Below, piece after piece: positions 46,090 to 56,120 of a stretch of 64,000 bases of DNA. This DNA is from Luteolibacter arcticus (lineage in GTDB: Bacteria; Verrucomicrobiota; Verrucomicrobiia; Verrucomicrobiales; Akkermansiaceae). Every line of letters starts with the position of its first letter. Positions within the stretch are counted from its first letter, which is position 1. Under the pieces are notes generated by a model. The model was given only the letters and a program-made list of their open reading frames with translations. It was not told the origin of the DNA and made no database searches. The DNA lies in NCBI RefSeq assembly GCF_025950235.1, contig NZ_JAPDDT010000007.1, positions 186,001-250,000 of the forward strand, in the 5' to 3' direction. The position numbers and the translations under genes are program-made.

Positions 46090-48167
46090 GAGATGAGGTC
46101 GATGTTTTCCAAATTGATCCCTAAGAGACGACCCGTATCAGTCGACGAATCCAGAACTGGTTCGAGACGCCACGGCAGCTGATTCAAATGGCCCGGTGGT
46201 GCCTCCGTGGTGGTAATAATGTACTGGAACGATGGTTCGGGACCTGACAACAGCGCGAGTTCATGCACCGTAGTGAAAATCGCAGAATAAATGCTTCGGG
46301 CGAGGTCGGACTCCCGCGGGCTGTCGTGGATGAGAAATCGAGGGTGCTGGCAATCCCGGTTTGTGAAGCCGAACACCATCGCTGCCAGGTCGAAGGCAAG
46401 CCACTTGGTTACCTTTAGCGCCGCGCTTTCCCGTTTGCCCCCAAAGACGATTTCCGGGTGAATTGTTTTTCCAGCTTTGATCTCCACTTCGCCGGCAACC
46501 TTCCTGCCGAGTAGCTGTTTGGCGAAGTGATCGTAGAGCCGTTGGAATCCGCGGACTGCGGAATCGTGTTGTTCAGAGAGTTTTTGCAGGCCGGCGGTCA
46601 ACTTCTGTTTCTCTTCGTGATGGGCGTCTATTTCCACGTTCCACTTATTCAGATCTGCATAGGATTGCTTGAAGGAATGGAGGTGCGTTTCGATCTGTCC
46701 GGCTTGCTGATTCGGGTAGTTGATCCTGGCGAGCTCGGTTGCGTGCAACGCTCGCAGGCTATTCACCTTGGATTGTATGGTATCGAGAACGCTTTTGCGG
46801 TCGGCCACGATCTTCGTCCGACGGGCAAGCTCCACTTTGTCCCGGGCGATTTCGTCTTCTTTCGGACCCTTGGGAGAGACGGCGATTTGCTTTACGGCTT
46901 CTACAACCTCATCGGCGTCAGCTGGGCGTTCATGGGCAATCCGGCAATTGGCTCTCCATGCGTCGGTCATGTAGTGGGAGCAGTAACCCGGAAAAGGTCC
47001 CAGCCCCTTCATCATTCGGTTCATTCCGTCACGCCTTCTCGGCTCGATCGCGAGAGGCTTGGGTAGTGTCTCTCCCTTCAATTCCGCTTCCTTCTTCTCG
47101 ATCAGTTCTTCCAAGTCCGTCGCCCAATCGTCAGCGAATGCCCAAGAGGCTCTGACATTGTCTAGTTCCTTGATAAGCGGCGACATCTCCTCCTCATGCC
47201 GCTTCTTCGCAGGTGCGAGGTCCACGCTTTCCCGGAGAGCTTTGACCTGCTGGTCTAAACTCTGTTTCAACAAGTCGGCTTCTGCTTCATCGGGGTTGGG
47301 AATCTCGACCCCTCCGAGAATGACGGAAAGACGCTCACGGTCGTTCTGAACGATACTCTCTTTGCGGGGGCGTTCGCGAACCTTGCGTTCGTGATGCTCC
47401 GACTCGCGGGCGTACTTTTCCAACAGTTCCCTTTCCTGGCTATTAAGGAGGCCAAGAACCAGGCGGAGAATATGTCCCCGGTCGTCATGAGAAAGAACGG
47501 GGCTCTTGTGCTCGCTGTCCTTATGGCGCCATTCCAGCAAGCCACTGTAGTGGGCTTCCTGGTCTCGTGAGAGCCAGGGGAGAAGGCGCTGCCAATCAAG
47601 TTCCTTTTGGGAGTCAGGCAGCCGCTTTTCGCTCAAATTACCGAAGGCGGCGGATTCAAGTGCTCCCTGATAATCCTTGAAACCTTGCCGGGGCGGTTTT
47701 TCCGGAAAATCGAAGTCCAACGACTCGCCTTTGAAGGCGAAAGAATGGTGGCCGTGATCACTGAGCGGGCGACCGACCAGCCAGCGTTCCCCGCAGATGA
47801 ATACTTCACCTGCAAGCCAAGGATTGTCGAAGTGACGGCGTAGGCCTTCGAGAAAAGTCGTGGTCCCGGCGGAGTCTTCGTTGAGGAGGTGACGGACGAG
47901 ACGGCAAAAGGTGGACTTGCCCGCACCGTGGCCGCTCAGACGGTTTTCCTCGGGATTGGCCCCTTCCGGATTGGCCCAGAGAATATTGAGGCCGCGGTGG
48001 AGAGTGAAGACGCGTAGCTTGTTGTCCTCCACGGGTTTCCAGTCATTGAAGACGCCGATTTTTGAGACCCAGATGGAAGGTTCGTCACGCCCCGGTAACG
48101 GCGTGAATGAGAGCGGTCTTTCCTCCTGTGTCAGTTGCAGTTCTGTATGAGAGGGGGGAGGATTCAT
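46086..48167 (-). CDS. SMC/RecN-like coiled-coil ATPase embedded in DISARM operon
   Basis: This 693-aa protein has Walker A GHGAGKST (79-86), a central coiled-coil region with Lys/Glu heptads and a possible hook around YCSHYMTDAWRANC, and a Walker B-like RFLIHDSP (610-617) where the usual catalytic Glu is replaced by Ser. This resembles DUF2326/RecF-type SMC ATPases. It is not one of the five named class 1 DISARM genes, yet it begins 5 bp after the drmMI stop and overlaps drmA by 4 nt, so it is co-translated with DISARM. It may be a DNA-end or conformation sensor; that role is inference. Confidence 0.75.
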   Translation of the reverse strand: MNPPPSHTELQLTQEERPLSFTPLPGRDEPSIWVSKIGVFNDWKPVEDNKLRVFTLHRGLNILWANPEGANPEENRLSGHGAGKSTFCRLVRHLLNEDSAGTTTFLEGLRRHFDNPWLAGEVFICGERWLVGRPLSDHGHHSFAFKGESLDFDFPEKPPRQGFKDYQGALESAAFGNLSEKRLPDSQKELDWQRLLPWLSRDQEAHYSGLLEWRHKDSEHKSPVLSHDDRGHILRLVLGLLNSQERELLEKYARESEHHERKVRERPRKESIVQNDRERLSVILGGVEIPNPDEAEADLLKQSLDQQVKALRESVDLAPAKKRHEEEMSPLIKELDNVRASWAFADDWATDLEELIEKKEAELKGETLPKPLAIEPRRRDGMNRMMKGLGPFPGYCSHYMTDAWRANCRIAHERPADADEVVEAVKQIAVSPKGPKEDEIARDKVELARRTKIVADRKSVLDTIQSKVNSLRALHATELARINYPNQQAGQIETHLHSFKQSYADLNKWNVEIDAHHEEKQKLTAGLQKLSEQHDSAVRGFQRLYDHFAKQLLGRKVAGEVEIKAGKTIHPEIVFGGKRESAALKVTKWLAFDLAAMVFGFTNRDCQHPRFLIHDSPRESDLARSIYSAIFTTVHELALLSGPEPSFQYIITTTEAPPGHLNQLPWRLEPVLDSSTDTGRLLGINLENIDLIS

Positions 48168-48172
48168 CGTGA

Positions 48173-51100
48173 TCAGGTAGCGAGTTCGTAAACCTTGGAT
48201 TCAAGATGCTGCATATCGAAATCACCAACATCCAGCGCGAGATCTTCGGCAAAGGGCGTGGAGATCCTCAATGCCAGCCACGCGTCGTAACCGACGTGCG
48301 GCTCTACGTTGCGTACGATACCGTCCTGAAGCTCGAAGACCGGCTCACCGTTAGGGCTTTTGTCCGTGAACAGATTTCGGCCTCCCAGATTGCGAATCGC
48401 TTGAAGGAGGTGTTCTGGACCAGCGGACTGATCCCAAGCCTGTTGCCAAGCCTTCGCCCTCTCTTTTTCGTCGGGCAAGGCGTGGCTGAGCATTAAGCGC
48501 GGGGACGTGGCGAGAATATAGGCGTCACGGAGACGACGCCATGGCAACGGGCCTTGGGCTTCGTGAAAAAGAGCGGCAACAAGCGCGGTGGCGTAGATGT
48601 TCGGGTCATCCTCACGAATTCGCGTTGTCTGGGGGGGATGGCGTACCGTGGATTTAGATGCCGAGGATTGGAAAAGATCCAATCCTTCTGACCCGAACTG
48701 TAGCGACTGTTGTCCGAGGCGGGGGCTTGCATCCGAGTTAGGTGCAGGAAGGTAGCGACCGGCTTTCTTTGCCGCTTTCCGGGCAGTCTTTTTCGCGGCT
48801 TTCTTGGCAGCTGGAGCGTGAAGTCCTTGGCGAACTTCTTCGGCGTGGAGTTTGGCGTTGAGTTTGAGGAGTCGGGCGAGGACTTCGTCGCGGGTGGCGT
48901 CGGGCCAGCGCCAGCGGATGCTTCTGGGGATGGGCTCGCCACCTTCTTCCTCGGATTCGTCATAGTAGTCGGGAATGAATTTGCTGACGGTTCGCCCTTC
49001 TTCGATGAGATCGCTCCAGTCGTAGGAAATGAGCACAGCCTTATCTAAGGCGGCATGGAGTTCGCGTAGACGGAAGATGCTGGGACTTGTTTCCTCGGGG
49101 TCGTGGAAGCGGTTGTAGATCTTGGTCAGCCCCTCGTCGTGCTCAACCATCAGCGCAGCCCGAGCCTCGTAATAATCGCGCCCCGCCGCCTCCAGCGCTT
49201 CGTCCGTCTCCCAATTAGCGGGGAATGGAAAGGTTTCGAAGCAGTCGCTCGGCGTGTAGCGAAGGTCGTCCTTCATCGAACCCGAAAAGAAGCGCGCCCA
49301 AAGTTCGTGAGAGTAGGATTGAAGAATGCCAAAAGCTGCGAGCTGCGAAAGCGCAAAAACTACCGTCGCGTCTGAGAACACGCCCAAGCGTTGCATTACA
49401 GTTACCGTCCAGTTCGGCTGATGCCGTGAACAAGCGAGAACATGCGGGAGGTTCTTCACTGCAAAGTAGAGCTCGGGAGAGTTTCGCGAAAATTTCCACC
49501 AGAGCTTCATGCGCTTTTCCTTATCCTTACTGGGCTTAGCCTTGTAGGCCGCCTCGCGCTCTGGCTTCACTTTGGCTTCCGCAATTGCAACTAGCTCGGG
49601 AAACAGTTCGCGCGCCTCTGCTTCTTCAAGGTCGCTAAGGTTGAAGATGAAACGATGATGCAGATGCGTTGGCGACGAATTGATTTCCTCGCCGCCGATG
49701 TAAGGTAGAATTCGCGCCTTTGTTGAGGGAATCGCGTTCAGTTTGTGCATTTCAGACAGCGGCGAGGCCACTCCCGAGTCGTCTGTATCGTCAAAGGTGA
49801 ATCCCATTCCCACGACAACGCTCCCTTGGAAACTTTGCGCATTTCGGGCTCGCAAAATCGAGGGGTCGTCGTTTCCGCCATCATGAAACAAGAATGCTGT
49901 GATTAGGTCGACCTTCCTCCCGTCAAGGATTCTTGGCGTGGGGGAAGCGCCTTTCCCGACATGGACTACACTCACTATGACGGCGGCCTCACCAGGCCAT
50001 TTCATGCGGCGAATAGCGTTATAGATTGAACCGCCGTGATTGCAGATCCAACGGAGACCAGATCTCCTCGTATCACCCTGCGCAATTGTATTTGTCGTTA
50101 CAAATCCGACAGTCCCATCTGTGCGCAGGTGGTGAAATGCGCGCCTAAACATGTGAGCCGCCAAGTCACTATTTCCGTGGCTTTCTTTGTGAAGGGTGAG
50201 CAGCCAGTCGATGTAGGAAATGTGATTTCCTTCTGAAAGAGTGCTCCTGCCTGCATACGGAGGATTGCCGACGACGGCATCAAAGCCGCTGGTCTCTCGC
50301 AAAAAGACTTCGGGAAACTCAATTTCCCAATGAAACGGAATGACAGAATGGGGCGTGCGATGGCGAAAATTGGTCACGAGTTTGCCAACGGCGTCGCTTT
50401 TATCTGGCCGAAAACCATGCTTCGGATCGCTCTCTAACAGGGCGTCGAGGTATTGTTCGCGCAGGGCGGCACGAACCTTGGGTTTGTCGCCTGCGAAGAA
50501 GGCGGCGAGACAAAGATCACCGGCGCGGCGCACGGGGTCGAGGGCATGGTCCGCAAGGGCGAGACGTTGGGCTTTGAGGCCGGGGAGCATATAGTCCCCC
50601 CCTTCGAGAATCTCGCGCCGGTAACTCATGGCACGTTCGAGAGCCTTTTCCAGATCGGTCTGGCCGAAGATTCGTTCCTTGGCTTCCTTCGCATTTAGAT
50701 CCCAGTGGAAGGCGATGATCTGCTTTTTGTCTAGGCCGACGAGGGCGTCGCCGGTGCGCAGCGAGTGGTCGAGGAAGGTGAATGGGTGGTCCTTGGCGAG
50801 AGTGGCGAGCCAAAGAGAGAGCTTCGCGAGATCGGTCGCCATGGGATTGCGATCCACGCCGTAGAGGCAGCGTTGGGCGACAAGACGGCGGGCGTGGAGC
50901 AACTCGTCCTCATCCGGTGGGATGACGGGCTTGCCGCCATGCGCAGTCCACGCGGCGACGAGGGCATCGCCAAGTTGACGGCAAGCCTCGACGAGGAATG
51001 CACCGGAGCCTACGGCCGGGTCGCAAACCTTGAGATCGAGAATCTGCTGTGGAGTAGGTTTTTCCCCGAGCCGGGCGAGGATGGGTTCCAAGGTCTTTTT

Positions 51101-52783
51101 GACGATGGGCGCAGTGAGGGCTCGTGGGGTGTAATGAGAGCCGGAACGGCGGCGTTCGTCGGTGGGCTGAAGAAGATATGAGCCGGGCCGGAGTTTTTCC
51201 GGCGAGGCTTGGCGAGCGATCTTGCGCTCCACCGCGGCGAGGAGATCGTCGTGGGTAGCGGCATCCTTGAGCGTGGTGGCGACCTTGCCGGTGAGCTTGT
51301 GGTCGGTGAGCTTTTGGAGGCGTTCGACGCGCTTGGCGGAGGGGGTGGCGAGGAGGGCATCGAGATCGAGGAAGGTGGGTGCGCCTTTACTCTTGGCGGG
51401 TTTGAGGGCGATGGAGGAGCCTTGGGCGATCTCCAGGGTAAAGCCGATCATAGTCTGATAGACAGAACCGATCTGCTCGACATCGAGGGTGCGGTAAGAA
51501 AGGCGCTCTCCCCGAAGGATGAGAAGCTTTTCCAAAATGCTGTGAATGGTGCCATCCGAGATCGTGGGCAGCTGGCCTTCCGGGGAGCGAATATCGCTGC
51601 GGGCCTCGGCGCGGCCTTCGAGGAAGGGGAAGCGATCGGGATCGAAAAGGTGACCCTCGCGTGGAGGCATTTCCAGATCGCGATGACGGTGGCCACCGTG
51701 GATGAGGCGGAAGAGAGTCAGGAGCTGCGGCCAGGCACCGAAGCGCTGGTCCATGGTGTCGTGATGAAGAGCAGCATCGCGGTTCAGTCGCTCGAAGAGC
51801 GAATGAAGTGAGTAGTGCTGAGTGAAGAGAGGACTGGAGGGCAGCAAGCCACGGTCCTCGGCAAAGAGGAGGAAGACGAGGCGGAGGAGGACGGTGAGCT
51901 GGCCGTGGTAAACTTCATCCGGATTCCGCGCCATGACAACGCGGAGGAGATCGCCGTTGACGCGGGCATCGGCTGCTTGGAAACCACGCACGAGTTCATA
52001 GAGGGCCTCCAACACCTGCTCGGCGAGCGCGGTGGAGACGCTGGCCTGCATGTTACGGCTGTGGCGAAGCAGAGCGGGAAGCTGGTTCTTCGCGTCGCCA
52101 AGAAAGAGCATGGCGCGGCCCAGCAGCAGCTCGAAGGCACCAAGGATGGGGCGGCCCATGGTGCTGAGCATGTCCGCATAGCGAAGAGTTAGATGGCCGG
52201 GATTCTCGCCTTGTGGAGCATAGACGAGGCGGATGGCAGCCTTGGAAAGAAGCAGGCCGGCGGGCACGCCGGTCTCACGCAGGAGGCGCTCCAAGCGGCG
52301 GGTGGCAGAGGTGAGCCAGGTATTCGGGATGACTTCGTAAGGTTTGTCGAAGTCTCCCTCGGGATGGCCCGAGGCGAAGAGCAGGAGCTGGTAGGGCGAC
52401 TGATCGTCGGAGAGGTTCTGCCGCTGACTGCGCGGAAGATGGATCGCGGCGAGGGGCGAGAGGACCTCGGCACTTTCCTTCAAGTAAAGGTGAAAGCGAT
52501 CCGGGAGTTCGCTGGCATCAACCCACTCTTGGGCGGGCCACTGGAGGAATTGAATGGCTAGGGCCTTGAAGTCGGTAACTTCGACAATGCCGTTTCCCTC
52601 GTCGTGGTGCTGGCAGGCGGAAAGGTGATCGATGAACTCGATCTGACGTTGGCGCTGGGCCTCATTGTAGTAATGTCCCCGATCCACCAAGGCGGCGGCG
52701 GACACGACGAGGCCATCCGGCTGGAGGTAACCAAGCCAGCGTTTGTGGGCTTCGAGGGAGCGGACGATCTCTGGGGCAGACAT
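48173..52783 (-). CDS. drmMI: DISARM adenine-specific DNA methyltransferase DrmMI
   Basis: The 1536-aa product has SAM motif I DPAVGSGAF (588-596) and catalytic motif IV NPPY (840-843), as in large N6-adenine methyltransferases of the PglX/DrmMI type, with Lys/Ala-rich sequence around 1330-1360. DrmMI methylates host sites so that DISARM attacks unmethylated invaders. ATG 52783 (MSAPEIVRSLEAHKRW) follows the drmD stop by 5 bp. A frame open to 52909 overlaps drmD and is discarded. Confidence 0.88.
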   Translation of the reverse strand: MSAPEIVRSLEAHKRWLGYLQPDGLVVSAAALVDRGHYYNEAQRQRQIEFIDHLSACQHHDEGNGIVEVTDFKALAIQFLQWPAQEWVDASELPDRFHLYLKESAEVLSPLAAIHLPRSQRQNLSDDQSPYQLLLFASGHPEGDFDKPYEVIPNTWLTSATRRLERLLRETGVPAGLLLSKAAIRLVYAPQGENPGHLTLRYADMLSTMGRPILGAFELLLGRAMLFLGDAKNQLPALLRHSRNMQASVSTALAEQVLEALYELVRGFQAADARVNGDLLRVVMARNPDEVYHGQLTVLLRLVFLLFAEDRGLLPSSPLFTQHYSLHSLFERLNRDAALHHDTMDQRFGAWPQLLTLFRLIHGGHRHRDLEMPPREGHLFDPDRFPFLEGRAEARSDIRSPEGQLPTISDGTIHSILEKLLILRGERLSYRTLDVEQIGSVYQTMIGFTLEIAQGSSIALKPAKSKGAPTFLDLDALLATPSAKRVERLQKLTDHKLTGKVATTLKDAATHDDLLAAVERKIARQASPEKLRPGSYLLQPTDERRRSGSHYTPRALTAPIVKKTLEPILARLGEKPTPQQILDLKVCDPAVGSGAFLVEACRQLGDALVAAWTAHGGKPVIPPDEDELLHARRLVAQRCLYGVDRNPMATDLAKLSLWLATLAKDHPFTFLDHSLRTGDALVGLDKKQIIAFHWDLNAKEAKERIFGQTDLEKALERAMSYRREILEGGDYMLPGLKAQRLALADHALDPVRRAGDLCLAAFFAGDKPKVRAALREQYLDALLESDPKHGFRPDKSDAVGKLVTNFRHRTPHSVIPFHWEIEFPEVFLRETSGFDAVVGNPPYAGRSTLSEGNHISYIDWLLTLHKESHGNSDLAAHMFRRAFHHLRTDGTVGFVTTNTIAQGDTRRSGLRWICNHGGSIYNAIRRMKWPGEAAVIVSVVHVGKGASPTPRILDGRKVDLITAFLFHDGGNDDPSILRARNAQSFQGSVVVGMGFTFDDTDDSGVASPLSEMHKLNAIPSTKARILPYIGGEEINSSPTHLHHRFIFNLSDLEEAEARELFPELVAIAEAKVKPEREAAYKAKPSKDKEKRMKLWWKFSRNSPELYFAVKNLPHVLACSRHQPNWTVTVMQRLGVFSDATVVFALSQLAAFGILQSYSHELWARFFSGSMKDDLRYTPSDCFETFPFPANWETDEALEAAGRDYYEARAALMVEHDEGLTKIYNRFHDPEETSPSIFRLRELHAALDKAVLISYDWSDLIEEGRTVSKFIPDYYDESEEEGGEPIPRSIRWRWPDATRDEVLARLLKLNAKLHAEEVRQGLHAPAAKKAAKKTARKAAKKAGRYLPAPNSDASPRLGQQSLQFGSEGLDLFQSSASKSTVRHPPQTTRIREDDPNIYATALVAALFHEAQGPLPWRRLRDAYILATSPRLMLSHALPDEKERAKAWQQAWDQSAGPEHLLQAIRNLGGRNLFTDKSPNGEPVFELQDGIVRNVEPHVGYDAWLALRISTPFAEDLALDVGDFDMQHLESKVYELAT

Positions 52784-52788
52784 GGGCT

Positions 52789-55700
52789 TTATTTCTGGGG
52801 CCAGAGATAGACGAGGCCAACGGGCTCGATGCGGGTGGTCTTGATTTCGTAGAACTCGCGGATGCGGGCGGGTTCGGACTCGATTTGCGTGGTGAAGTCT
52901 TCCAACCATTTGCGCTGCGCCTTGGTCTCACGCTCGACCTGGGCTTGTTCCTCGAAGTTGAAGAGCTCGAGCTGGTCTGGCGGGAGGGCATCCTTGAGTT
53001 TGGCTTCAACGCGCTTCTTCTGGCCTTCGAGGAGCTGGATCATGGCCTTGGCCTCGGCTTCGGAGCGGGCGTGGAGTTTCTTGCGGGCATCAGCTTCGGA
53101 GTCCTTGGCGCGGTCTTCGAGTAAGGGCAACAATTCTGCGACATCGGCCGGGATGGAGTCGAGGAGAGCTTGGCGTTCGTCAGCAGGAACGGAAGTGCCC
53201 GACGACAACATGGAGCGCTCGAGGATTTCCAGAGTGCGGGCTTCGGTCTCGCGGGCGTAGGCTTTGAGCGGGGCGGAGCCGCGTTGGGCAGGCGGCTTCC
53301 AGGGCGCGGTGATGGTAATTATTTCCTCGTGGAGGCGAGTGGCATGCTTGCCGAAGAGGCCGAGCCGCCCAAGCAGGATGACGCGCGGGACGGCATCGTC
53401 CGACTGAGCCAGACAAGCGCGGGAGATGTCGTGATTGACGAAGCCCTGGCAGAGAAAGCGGGAAAGCAGGCGTTTGGCGACGCGGTGGCCGAGGTGGATC
53501 TGAACGGTGGTGTCGTCGATGGTGGGGGGCGCGGTGAAGCGGATGGGACGGATGGGACTATCCTTCCGCCATTGGTGATCGCGGCGACCTTTTTCCGGAG
53601 CTGCGCGAAGAGTGTCGAGGGTGGTAGTCCAACTCGGATCGAGCGCCTGCTCGGTGGCGATCTTCGGGAATGAGTAGCACGTTTCACCATCGGCGGTGGT
53701 TCCGGATGGAGACAAGGGCGAGTAGTGATTGAGCCGGAGGGAGGTGGAAAGCGCCTGCTCGAAAGCTTCATGGGAGTAGTTGATCGCGCGCCGGGCTTGG
53801 TCGATGCGGTTTTCGAGCGTTTTCACCTGAGCTTGCAATGCGTCCTGGCGTTCGCGGGCTTCTTCAAGCTCTGCTTCGGCCACGGCTTTTTCCTCTTGGG
53901 CATCCTCCTGATCAATGCTGGTGATGAGGTCAGAGACTTGGGCCATGCTAATGCCGAACTCGAGCTTGCGGGAAAGGCGACGGTCGAGGACCTGGGAGAG
54001 GCTGCCGAGTTCCTGCTGGATGCGGGAAGTCTTCTTCACGAGGGCATCAAGCACGCGATCTTCCTGGCGCTGCTGGTAAACGAAGTAGTGACAGAAGACC
54101 TGTGGCTCGGGCTGGAGCTTGCGGTCGATACGGCCATTGCGCTGCTCTAGTCGGCCGGGATTCCACGGAATGTCGTAGTGAAAGAGGTGTTGGCAGTGGG
54201 ACTGGAGGTTGATGCCCTCGCGAGCGGCATCGGTGGCGAGCAGGATTCGGACGGGATGTGCACCGGGTGCCGAGTTGAAGGCTTTTTTGATTTCCTCCCG
54301 CGAGTCGCTGGAGGTGGAGCCGCGGAAGATGAGTATGCGCTCGTCCGATCGGTCAGTGCCGGCGAGGGCGGCGTGGAGCATGTGACGCAGGTAAGTGAGG
54401 CTAGCGTCCCACTCGGTGAAGATAATGACGCGCGTATCGGTCCAGGTGGCACCCGGTTGGGCTGACTGGTTTCCTCGGGCGATGCCGTGGCATTGGTTCC
54501 CGGCGATCCAATCGAGGAGCTTGAGCACTTTGGCGTCCGGCCGGTAGCGGGCCTCGCTGGCGAGATCGACCATGTCGTGGAGGAGCTGGGTAGCCTCCTG
54601 GTTGAGCTGAGTGATGGGGTCGGCGTTGCGTAACTCGGCGGCGAGGAGATCTTCCTGCTGTTCTTCATCGAGCTGAGCTTCCTCGCAATCGGGGTCGATG
54701 CCCCGGGTGAGAAAGGCGGTGTCGGCCGTGGGAGAGAATTTGCGCTCAGCCGTCTCGGCGTGTTTGGAGATGGTGCGGGCGAACGCTTCCGGGCTGGAAA
54801 GGAGTCGCTGTTGGAGGTGGGAAAAGACGATGAGCGAGCGGTTGCGGATGTGCTTGGCTTCGTTTTTCACCTGCTCCTCGCGGATGGCTTGGTAGCGGGC
54901 GAGCATTTCGCTGAGGCGGAGCTCGGGGGCGTCGGTAGGCAGGCCGTCAATGTCTGTCTGGCAGATCACGCGCTCCGGGAAGCCGCCTTCCAGTGCACGA
55001 ATGTCGCTTTTCAGCCGCCGGATCATGACATCGGTCAGGTTGGCCTTAACGACGGGAACGCCTCGCACAAAACGCTGGGGGTCGAGGATTTCCAGCAGGG
55101 CTGAGAAGCTGTTGGAGTGCCCGTTGTGCGGGGTGGCGCTCAGGAAAATTCGATGATCGAACCGTTGGGCTAGCTCGCGAATGACTCGTGTGAAGCGGGA
55201 GTCGATGGCGTATTTCGAGCCGCTGGCCGGTGCGGCATGGTGGGCTTCATCGAGGATGAAGAGGGCGTGCGGCTTCTGCTGGTCGAGCCAATGCTTGAGC
55301 GGCTCCGAGTAGGTATCGTCGATGAGGAGGCGGTGGGAGACGAGGAAGTGCGGGTAGGTCGTCCAAGGATTGACGGCGAAGCCCTGCTGCTGGCGGACGC
55401 CTTCGATGTATTCGCGGTCGAGGACTTTGAACTCGAGGCCGAAGCGGGAATCGAGTTCGGCCTTCCACTGGTGGAGCATGGAAGGCGGACAGGAAACAAT
55501 GACGTTTTGAATGCGCTTTCGTAGGAGAAGCTCGGAGGCGATGAGGCCGGCTTCGATAGTTTTGCCGAGGCCGACGTCATCCGCGATAAAGAGGTTCACC
55601 CGCGGCAAGCGCAGCGCTTTGTGCAGCGGATCGAGTTGGTAGGCGTCGAGTTTGATGCCGGCGCGAAAGGGCGACTGGAAAAGGTTAGGGTCGGTGGCAG

Positions 55701-56013
55701 TGACGCATTGCCAGCGAAGGGTATTGTAGAATGAGGCGAAGTATTCCCGGGAGTCGAAGTCGCGGGCTCCGTATTTTTGGCCGATCGATTCCCACGCTTG
55801 CCGGGTAAGAATCCGTGTATCCAATTCGGCTTCCCAGAGAACAGACAAAAGCTCCCCTTGGGCGGAGTCATCTAGGCAGGCCAGATCCACGGTCGTTCCA
55901 TAGGGAGCCCATTCACTGAATTCCACGACGTGGACGCGAGACCTTACTCGAACGACGTCACCAATCAGGGGCGTTTCTGGATTTCGGGAAATGAGGAGAT
56001 TTTGTGACGTCAA
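52789..56013 (-). CDS. drmD: DISARM SNF2-family helicase DrmD
   Basis: This 1074-aa protein has SNF2 motif I DDVGLGKTIEAGL (145-152), motif II ILDEAHHA (DEAH 255-258), and C-terminal helicase motifs including LLATDAAREGINLQSHCQH and WNPGRLEQRNGRIDR. It is the first gene of a minus-strand operon, drmD-drmMI-X-drmA-drmB-drmC, which defines class 1 DISARM. A pair of palindromes lies about 90 bp upstream. Confidence 0.88.
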   Translation of the reverse strand: MTSQNLLISRNPETPLIGDVVRVRSRVHVVEFSEWAPYGTTVDLACLDDSAQGELLSVLWEAELDTRILTRQAWESIGQKYGARDFDSREYFASFYNTLRWQCVTATDPNLFQSPFRAGIKLDAYQLDPLHKALRLPRVNLFIADDVGLGKTIEAGLIASELLLRKRIQNVIVSCPPSMLHQWKAELDSRFGLEFKVLDREYIEGVRQQQGFAVNPWTTYPHFLVSHRLLIDDTYSEPLKHWLDQQKPHALFILDEAHHAAPASGSKYAIDSRFTRVIRELAQRFDHRIFLSATPHNGHSNSFSALLEILDPQRFVRGVPVVKANLTDVMIRRLKSDIRALEGGFPERVICQTDIDGLPTDAPELRLSEMLARYQAIREEQVKNEAKHIRNRSLIVFSHLQQRLLSSPEAFARTISKHAETAERKFSPTADTAFLTRGIDPDCEEAQLDEEQQEDLLAAELRNADPITQLNQEATQLLHDMVDLASEARYRPDAKVLKLLDWIAGNQCHGIARGNQSAQPGATWTDTRVIIFTEWDASLTYLRHMLHAALAGTDRSDERILIFRGSTSSDSREEIKKAFNSAPGAHPVRILLATDAAREGINLQSHCQHLFHYDIPWNPGRLEQRNGRIDRKLQPEPQVFCHYFVYQQRQEDRVLDALVKKTSRIQQELGSLSQVLDRRLSRKLEFGISMAQVSDLITSIDQEDAQEEKAVAEAELEEARERQDALQAQVKTLENRIDQARRAINYSHEAFEQALSTSLRLNHYSPLSPSGTTADGETCYSFPKIATEQALDPSWTTTLDTLRAAPEKGRRDHQWRKDSPIRPIRFTAPPTIDDTTVQIHLGHRVAKRLLSRFLCQGFVNHDISRACLAQSDDAVPRVILLGRLGLFGKHATRLHEEIITITAPWKPPAQRGSAPLKAYARETEARTLEILERSMLSSGTSVPADERQALLDSIPADVAELLPLLEDRAKDSEADARKKLHARSEAEAKAMIQLLEGQKKRVEAKLKDALPPDQLELFNFEEQAQVERETKAQRKWLEDFTTQIESEPARIREFYEIKTTRIEPVGLVYLWPQK

Positions 56014-56099
56014 AGCTCACGAGAGATATCCGATTCCTTCCTTGGTTCCAGAGCAAAGAGCGTGGTGGCGAGGTGATCCAAATTATTCATAACGGTCTT

Positions 56100-56120
56100 A
56101 CAATCATTGTGAACTGTTCA
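56100..56120. promoter_or_regulatory. Adjacent palindromes upstream of the DISARM operon
   Basis: acaatcattgt (56100-56110) is an inverted repeat with one central mismatch and tgaactgttca (56110-56120) is a perfect palindrome, about 90 bp before the drmD start. Together they could be an operator. No regulator gene is adjacent, apart from the XRE gene at 59853. Confidence 0.3.

Noticed and set aside
52783..52909. Longer start of the DrmMI frame
   Set aside because: It overlaps drmD and reads His/Arg/Pro-rich; MSAPEIVRSLEAHKRW is a normal start with 5-bp spacing.
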